Positions 59,167-64,000 of a DNA stretch of 64,000 nt are shown here, piece by piece. The number at the start of each line of letters is the position of its first letter. The first letter of the stretch is position 1. The translations under genes were made by a program, and so were the position numbers. Location: the NCBI GenBank assembly GCA_020845495.1, contig JADLFM010000233.1, positions 62,001-126,000 on the forward strand, written 5' to 3'. Under the pieces are notes generated by a model. That model ran no database searches. It saw nothing but the letters and a program-made list of their open reading frames with translations, and was not told the origin of the DNA. This stretch comes from Chloroflexota bacterium. GTDB taxonomy: Bacteria; Chloroflexota; UBA6077; JACCZL01.

Positions 59167-60018
59167 ATGAAGGCAGCGCCTGGCGGCCGGCCGCGACACG
59201 ATCCTGACGCTGCTGAGTCAGCGCCACTCACTCCTCGCGACCAGATTCTGGCGGCCACGCGCGACCTGCTCGCGAAACCTGATGGCGAGCGGCAGTTCAC
59301 CATCGGGCGTGTCGCCAATACCGCACACGTCAGCCGCGCCACCATCTACCGCTACTTCCCGAACAAGACCGCCCTGTTGCTCGCGGCCGGGGCAACGAAT
59401 GGCGCTGGGTCGGGCGCACCCAATCCGCGCACCCGCATCCTGGACGCGGCATTCGAGGTCTTCGCCGAGCGCGGCCTACACGCCACGTCACTCGGCCAGA
59501 TCTCTCAGCGGGCCGGGCTGTCGCTGTCCGGTCTCCACTGGCACTTCCGCAACCGCGACGAGCTCGTCGCCGCGCTCTCCGAGTACGTGCCGCTCATGCC
59601 GGCGATCGTGTCTGAGGCGCTGGCTGCTGAGGACGATAGCGCCGACCTCGAAGCACAGTTGACCCGCATCGCCAGGGTGGCAATCGCCTTCATGGCGCAG
59701 CGGCGTGGGCTCATCCGGCTCGTGATCTTCGAGTCCGCCACGTATCCCGACGTGGCGCGCTTCGGACGGACCCACACCCTTGGGCGCCTTCTGCCGTTGC
59801 TCGCGGCGATCTTCGAGCGGCATGCCCGCCGCGGCACACTCCGGCCTGGCTCGGCGCTCGCGCGGGCGCAAGCCTTCATGGGCATGCTCATGCTGCTAGC
59901 CCTGCTCCGGCCCGCCTTCGACGATGTCCTGGCGCCGGACGACGAGGCAACGGCGCGTGAGTACGTCCAGATCATGTTGCGCGGCGTCCTGGCCGCGCCG
60001 AGCGGTGAGCGGCCATGA
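59167..60018 (+). CDS. TetR-family regulator with two N-terminal DNA-binding domains
   Basis: A 283-residue protein. Two complete TetR-type helix-turn-helix units follow each other: DQILAATRDLL...FTIGRVANTAHVSRATIYRYF (about 25-63) and TRILDAAFEVFAERG...SLGQISQRAGLSLSGLHWHF (about 88-125), then one helical effector-binding domain. Ordinary TetR proteins have one HTH and bind as dimers. It is followed by hlyD (stop and start overlap as ATGA) and an ABC exporter, so it is the probable efflux regulator. Confidence 0.88.
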   Translation: MKAAPGGRPRHDPDAAESAPLTPRDQILAATRDLLAKPDGERQFTIGRVANTAHVSRATIYRYFPNKTALLLAAGATNGAGSGAPNPRTRILDAAFEVFAERGLHATSLGQISQRAGLSLSGLHWHFRNRDELVAALSEYVPLMPAIVSEALAAEDDSADLEAQLTRIARVAIAFMAQRRGLIRLVIFESATYPDVARFGRTHTLGRLLPLLAAIFERHARRGTLRPGSALARAQAFMGMLMLLALLRPAFDDVLAPDDEATAREYVQIMLRGVLAAPSGERP

Positions 60019-60815
60019 GCAGCGCGCCACCCCGCGAGCCAGGCACCCAGGCCCCGCCGGCAGCGCCCGCCAGACCTGTCATCTCACCTCCAGCGGCTCC
60101 GCCCCCGTCTGCCGTACCGACAGCACAGCGACACGGCCGCCGTCCGGTCCTCGTCGCGCTCGTGCTCCTCGCTGCGCTGGCTGGCGCGGGCTGGTGGCTA
60201 TACTCGGCCCGCCCGTGGCTCACGGCACCGGGTTCGCTCACCGCATCCGGTACCCTCGAAGCGGACGAAATCCTGATCGGCTCCGAAGTGGCAGGCAAAA
60301 TTGTCGGGATCGCGCGGGAGGGACAGCCGGTCCGGGCCGGCGAGGTCGTCGCGAGCCTGGACGATTCGTTGCCACGGCTCCAGTTTCGTCAGTCTGACAC
60401 CGCGACCCAGCAGCAACTCGCCATCCAACTCGAGAAGTATCAGCTACACGCTCCCATCAGCGGGGTGGTGACGCGCGTTCCGCTCCACGTCGGCGAGGTG
60501 ATCGCACCGGGGCAGGTCGCCGTGGCGGTTGCCGACCTGACGTCGCTCGACTTCACCGCCTACGTGCTCGAGCGCGACCTCGGGCAGGTGCAGGTGGGCC
60601 AATCGGCCGCCGTCACGGCCGATCCGTTCCCCGGACGAACTTTCTGGGGCGTCGTTACGTCGATCGGTCAGCGCGCCGAGTTCACGCCCCGCAACGTTCA
60701 GACTCAGCGTGACCGCTTGAACCTGGTGTTCAGCGTCAAGATCCGGGTCGACAACCCGGACGGCGTACTCAAGCCCGGTATGCCGGCCGACGCGACGTTC
60801 GCGCCGCTTTCCTGA
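60015..60815 (+). CDS. HlyD-family membrane fusion (efflux adaptor) protein, short
   Basis: A 266-residue adaptor. A Pro-rich cytoplasmic start, one transmembrane helix (VLVALVLLAALAGAGWWLY), then the lipoyl-like half domains (SEVAGKIVGIAREGQPVRAGEVVASLDD and YQLHAPISGVVTRVPLHVGEVIAPGQ) and a beta barrel. The coiled-coil hairpin between the lipoyl halves is reduced to about 20 residues, much shorter than usual, as expected where no outer-membrane channel has to be reached. It is coupled to the TetR gene and followed by the permease. Confidence 0.88.
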   Translation: MSSAPPREPGTQAPPAAPARPVISPPAAPPPSAVPTAQRHGRRPVLVALVLLAALAGAGWWLYSARPWLTAPGSLTASGTLEADEILIGSEVAGKIVGIAREGQPVRAGEVVASLDDSLPRLQFRQSDTATQQQLAIQLEKYQLHAPISGVVTRVPLHVGEVIAPGQVAVAVADLTSLDFTAYVLERDLGQVQVGQSAAVTADPFPGRTFWGVVTSIGQRAEFTPRNVQTQRDRLNLVFSVKIRVDNPDGVLKPGMPADATFAPLS

Positions 60816-60841
60816 GCCAGATCGACCGAGGCAGATCAACG

Positions 60842-61969
60842 ATGCTCTCACGAATCGCCGCGATCGTGGGCAAGGAGTTCATCCAGATCCGCCGCGACCG
60901 CCGGACCCTGGCGATCGTGCTCGCGCTACCGGTGATGCAGTTGCTGATCTTCGGCTACGGCATCAACACCGTCATCGATCACCTCCAGACGATCGTCTTC
61001 GACCAGTCCCAGGATGCCGACAGCCGCGCCCTGGTCGGCGCCTTCCAGAACAGCGGTTACTTCGACGTGGTCGCCTACGCGCATTCGCGGGCCGAGGTCG
61101 TCCAGGCCATCGACGCCGGCCGAGTAAAGGTCGGGCTGTCGATCGGCCCGGAGTTTGGGGATCGCGTGCTCCGCGGGCAGACTGGCGCGGTCCAACTGCT
61201 CGTCGACGGCTCCGATCCGAACATCGCCCAGACGGCGCTCTTCGCGGCCGGCGTCATCACCCAGGCGCACTCGGCCGAAGTCACGACGGATATCCTCCAG
61301 CGAGTCGGGCGGGTCAGCGTCGGCGGGGGCGTCGAGTTGCGGCCGATCGTGCTCTACAACCCGAGCATGCTGAGCGCGACCTTCATGGTGCCGGGCATCA
61401 TCGGCCTGATTCTCCAGTACCAGACACTCATTTTGACGACGTTCGCGGTCGTCCGGGAGCGTGAGCGGGGCACGCTCGAACAACTGGTCGTCACCCCCAT
61501 CAAGCCCTGGGAGCTGATGCTCGGCAAGATCATTCCCTACACCGTGACCGCGTTCATCGGCGCGACCATCGCCCTGATGGTGGGTCAGCTCCTGTTTGGC
61601 GTCGGGGTTGCGGGCAGCATCCTCCTGCTCGCCGTCCTGTCGCTTATCTTCCTGCTCGGGTCGCTCGGGGTCGGGCTGCTGATCTCGACGGTGTCACAGA
61701 CGCAGGGACAGGCGGTGCAGCTTGCGATGTTCATCATGCTTCCGACCCTCCTGCTCTCCGGCTTCCTGTTTCCCCGCGAGACGATGCCCTGGATCATCCA
61801 GCAGCTTGGCCTGCTGGTCCCGCTGACCTACTACCTTCAGATTTTGCGTGGGATCATGCTGAAGGGCGTCGGGATGAGCGTGCTCTGGCCGGCGGTGCTA
61901 CCGCTGGCACTCTTCAGTATTGCCGTGTTCCTGCTGAGCGCGCAGCGCTTCCAGAAGCGCCTTGGCTGA
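60842..61969 (+). CDS. ABC-2 type permease (YbhR/YhhJ-like)
   Basis: A 375-residue exporter permease. One N-terminal helix (TLAIVLALPVMQLLIFGYGI) is followed by a large external domain (about 45-175), then five C-terminal helices with the ABC-2 signature RERERGTLEQLVVTPIKPWELMLGKIIPY. It pairs with the ATPase at 62033 and the HlyD protein. Many such systems have two permease genes; only one is present before the next operon, so it may act as a homodimer. Confidence 0.92.
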   Translation: MLSRIAAIVGKEFIQIRRDRRTLAIVLALPVMQLLIFGYGINTVIDHLQTIVFDQSQDADSRALVGAFQNSGYFDVVAYAHSRAEVVQAIDAGRVKVGLSIGPEFGDRVLRGQTGAVQLLVDGSDPNIAQTALFAAGVITQAHSAEVTTDILQRVGRVSVGGGVELRPIVLYNPSMLSATFMVPGIIGLILQYQTLILTTFAVVRERERGTLEQLVVTPIKPWELMLGKIIPYTVTAFIGATIALMVGQLLFGVGVAGSILLLAVLSLIFLLGSLGVGLLISTVSQTQGQAVQLAMFIMLPTLLLSGFLFPRETMPWIIQQLGLLVPLTYYLQILRGIMLKGVGMSVLWPAVLPLALFSIAVFLLSAQRFQKRLG

Positions 61970-62032
61970 CAACGATCCCCTCCCTACCGACGCACCGTAC
62001 CGCACCCGCAATCTGAGGCGACCTGACGATCC

Positions 62033-62992
62033 ATGACCGCGCAGCCGGCAATCGACGTACACGGCCTGACCCGCCATTTCGGCGAGCGCATCGCGGTGCA
62101 CGACGTGACGTTCTCAGTCGAGGAGGGGGAGGTGTTCGCCTTCCTCGGGCCGAACGGCTCTGGCAAGAGCACCACGATCCGGATGCTCTGCGGCATCCTG
62201 ACGCCGAGCGCCGGTAGCGGCCGCGTCCTCGGCTACGACATCGTGACCGAGGGCGAGCGGATCAAACAGGCCATCGGGTACATGAGCCAGCGTTTCGCCC
62301 TCTACGAGGATCTGACCGTTCGCGAGAACCTCGACTTCTATGCCGGCGTCTACGACGTCCCACGCCGCGCTCGTCGGGCACGCGTCGCCGAGTTGATCGC
62401 GCTGGCCGGCCTGACCGGGCGCGAGAATCAACTGGCTGGCACGCTCTCGGGCGGCTGGAAGCAGCGGCTGGCGCTCAGTTGCGCCATCGTCCACCGCCCT
62501 CAACTGCTCTTCCTCGACGAGCCGACGGCCGGCGTCGACCCGGTCTCGCGGCGACGCTTCTGGACGATGATCCATGGGCTGGCTCGCAGCGGTGTGACGA
62601 TCTTCGTGACCACCCACTACCTCGACGAAGCCGAGCACGCGACCCGGATTGCCATGATTCACGACGGCATTCTGCGCGCGCTCGCCACACCGTCCGACCT
62701 GAAACGGCACGCGCTTCACGGGTTGTTGCTGAACGTCATCTGCGATGCCCCATTCGACGCGGTGGCGGTGCTGGAAGGCCGCGCGGGGGTCCGCGATGTG
62801 GCCCTGCACGGTGTCGACCTGCACGTCCTGCTCGATCCGGCGGAGCAGTCGGCCGAGTCGATCGCGGCCACGCTCGTCGGGGCTGGCATCCCGGTCCGTG
62901 CCATCGCCCCGATCGAGCCGACGTTGGAAGACGTCTTCATCAGCCTGATCGGAGCACGCGCACCTCTGACCCCGGGCGCCTCCTCTCCCTGA
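62033..62992 (+). CDS. ABC transporter ATPase (drug/export type)
   Basis: A 319-residue ATPase. Walker A is GPNGSGKST, the Q-loop region is GYMSQRFALYEDLTV, the signature is LSGGWKQRLALS, Walker B is LLFLDEPTAGVDPVSR and the H-switch is VTTHYLDEAE. The C-terminal extension is typical of multidrug ABC-2 exporters. It completes the tetR-hlyD-permease-ATPase operon. One-subunit ATPase with one permease implies a 2+2 complex. Confidence 0.95.
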   Translation: MTAQPAIDVHGLTRHFGERIAVHDVTFSVEEGEVFAFLGPNGSGKSTTIRMLCGILTPSAGSGRVLGYDIVTEGERIKQAIGYMSQRFALYEDLTVRENLDFYAGVYDVPRRARRARVAELIALAGLTGRENQLAGTLSGGWKQRLALSCAIVHRPQLLFLDEPTAGVDPVSRRRFWTMIHGLARSGVTIFVTTHYLDEAEHATRIAMIHDGILRALATPSDLKRHALHGLLLNVICDAPFDAVAVLEGRAGVRDVALHGVDLHVLLDPAEQSAESIAATLVGAGIPVRAIAPIEPTLEDVFISLIGARAPLTPGASSP

Positions 62993-63150
62993 ACCCTACG
63001 GCTCGCGCGGCAGACCGCCTCGTCGAGTAGACTGTGCCGTCATGGCCGAGCGTACAGGGAACCGAGCACTTGCCGAGCCGCGCGATACAGCCGTCGGCCG
63101 GCCCCACTCCGGCACCTCCGCCCGCTGTATCGACGTTTAACCGGCTGGCG

Positions 63151-64000
63151 ATGGAACGCGACGCGCTGGACAGCACCACGAACGCACGGCAGGCTTGCCT
63201 GGCTGACGTTGCTGAGACGCTGGACGTTGTGCGGCGCCGCGAGATCTCGGAGCGCGTCGAGCGGGCGATCCGGGTCCCGATGCTCGTCCTGGCGATCGTC
63301 TTCCTGCTGGCTGTCGCCCTGCCCGAGCTTGCGCTGCTGCCAGCGGAGGTCGAGCTTGCGCTAGAAGCGGTGAACTGGCTGATCTGGGCAGTCTTCGCCT
63401 TCGAGCTGGCGGTGATGACCTATCTGGCTCCGGACCGGCGCCGCTATCTCCTGGTTCACTGGGTCGACGTCCTGACGGTGGCCGTGCCGGCGCTCCGACC
63501 GCTCCGGGTGCTGCGTATCCTGATCCTAAGCCTGCGGATCTGGGCTGAGGCGAAGGACGCTATCCGCCAGCGGACGATGAGCGTCATCGCGATCACGAGC
63601 GTCCTCTGTATCTGGGCCGCCGCGACGCTGGTGTTCTTCGCCGAGCGTGGCGGCGACGGCCCGATCGCGAGCTATGAGGACGCGCTGTGGTGGGCGGTCG
63701 TGACAATCACGACGGTGGGGTACGGCGATGTGTACCCGAAGACGGCGGCCGGGCGGGGTATCGCGTTCGCGCTGATGCTGGTGGGTATCAGCATCTTCGG
63801 GCTGCTGACGGCCAAGATCGCGGCTATCTTCGTGGAGGCCGAGGGACAGGACAAGGCCGCCGAGGCCGCCGATACTCAGCGCCAACTCGAGGAGATCCTG
63901 GTTCGGCTCGCGCGCATCGAGCGGCACCTGGCGAGGGAGCGCGCGCCCGACCTGTCAGCCCCGGCTCCGACGCAGACGCCGAGTCTCGTTCAGGCACCGG
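63151..64000 (+). CDS. voltage-gated-type K+ channel, cut by window end
   Basis: At least 283 residues with the frame open at the window edge. The selectivity filter TITTVGYGDVYP is present, preceded by a pore helix (EDALWWAVV). The sequence PALRPLRVLRILILSLR has Arg at about every third position, like an S4 voltage sensor, and a coiled-coil-like acidic C-terminus follows the last helix. Upstream helices: VPMLVLAIVFLLAVALP and WLIWAVFAFELAVMTYL. The start is uncertain (ATG 63151, no clear ribosome binding site; the frame is open further upstream). Allows K+ flux across the membrane. Confidence 0.9.
   Translation, partial: MERDALDSTTNARQACLADVAETLDVVRRREISERVERAIRVPMLVLAIVFLLAVALPELALLPAEVELALEAVNWLIWAVFAFELAVMTYLAPDRRRYLLVHWVDVLTVAVPALRPLRVLRILILSLRIWAEAKDAIRQRTMSVIAITSVLCIWAAATLVFFAERGGDGPIASYEDALWWAVVTITTVGYGDVYPKTAAGRGIAFALMLVGISIFGLLTAKIAAIFVEAEGQDKAAEAADTQRQLEEILVRLARIERHLARERAPDLSAPAPTQTPSLVQAP

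Overview
The window is high-GC DNA, gene-dense on both strands, and most consistent with a member of the Chloroflexota (Thermomicrobia/Sphaerobacter-like). The assignment is an inference. It rests on the gene mix: a hopanoid operon, an AraM-type glycerol-1-phosphate dehydrogenase, Ala/Pro/Lys-rich lipoprotein linkers on ABC solute-binding proteins, and MoxR-DUF58 units. It does not rest on a marker gene. No rRNA, tRNA or CRISPR array was found.

Layout. 0.3-3.1 kb: a secreted HExxH protein, divergent from a glycerol-1-phosphate dehydrogenase. 3.3-6 kb: a thiamine-salvage unit made of a duplicated promoter-like sequence, a TPP riboswitch, an intrinsic terminator, an NCS1/CytX permease and a TenA-like protein. 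6-12 kb: a sugar ABC importer and an SDR enzyme, divergent from a LacI regulator, with a 16-bp palindromic operator between them. 12.2-14.7 kb: a two-gene unit of unknown function, then a TetR regulator divergent from a methyltransferase. 14.8-24.1 kb (minus strand): a tightly overlapped hopanoid operon, ordered fni-yjbQ fusion, hpnC, hpnD, hpnE, shc, hpnH, hpnA, hpnG. It covers isoprenoid supply, squalene synthesis, cyclisation and side-chain building. 24.5-29.3 kb (plus): a deacetylase-like protein, a GT2 glycosyltransferase, a YkoP-like protein and a GT39-like membrane glycosyltransferase. 30-35.8 kb (plus): a peptidase-MA protein, a large membrane protein, a MoxR ATPase and a DUF58 protein.

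35.9-41.8 kb (minus): the most intriguing operon. It encodes an acyl carrier protein, an AMP-forming amino-acid ligase, an acyl-CoA-dehydrogenase-like enzyme and a single polypeptide joining an MBOAT acyltransferase to an SGNH domain. It combines the prolyl-to-pyrrolyl carrier-protein chemistry of natural-product pathways with a Dlt-like export and transfer machine. I propose that it decorates a cell-envelope molecule with an oxidised aminoacyl (pyrrole-like) group.

42.0-50.2 kb: a complete 8148-bp transposon with 55-bp terminal inverted repeats and a perfect 6-bp target duplication (GGCAAG). It encodes a DDE transposase (apparent -1 frameshift at a run of six C), a TniB-like AAA ATPase, a tyrosine recombinase with a dif-like core site upstream, and a 1330-residue secreted cargo protein (M23, two PA14, FN3, dockerin, cohesin). 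50.3-52.4 kb: a large secreted protein. 52.8-58.7 kb: a sulfatase-fold enzyme, a LacI regulator, a 2-hydroxyacid dehydrogenase and an orphan family-5 solute-binding lipoprotein. Two copies of the same 17-bp operator mark the two promoters. 59.2-63.0 kb: a TetR regulator with two DNA-binding domains, then HlyD, an ABC-2 permease and an ATPase. 63.2 kb to the end: a voltage-gated K+ channel cut by the window edge.
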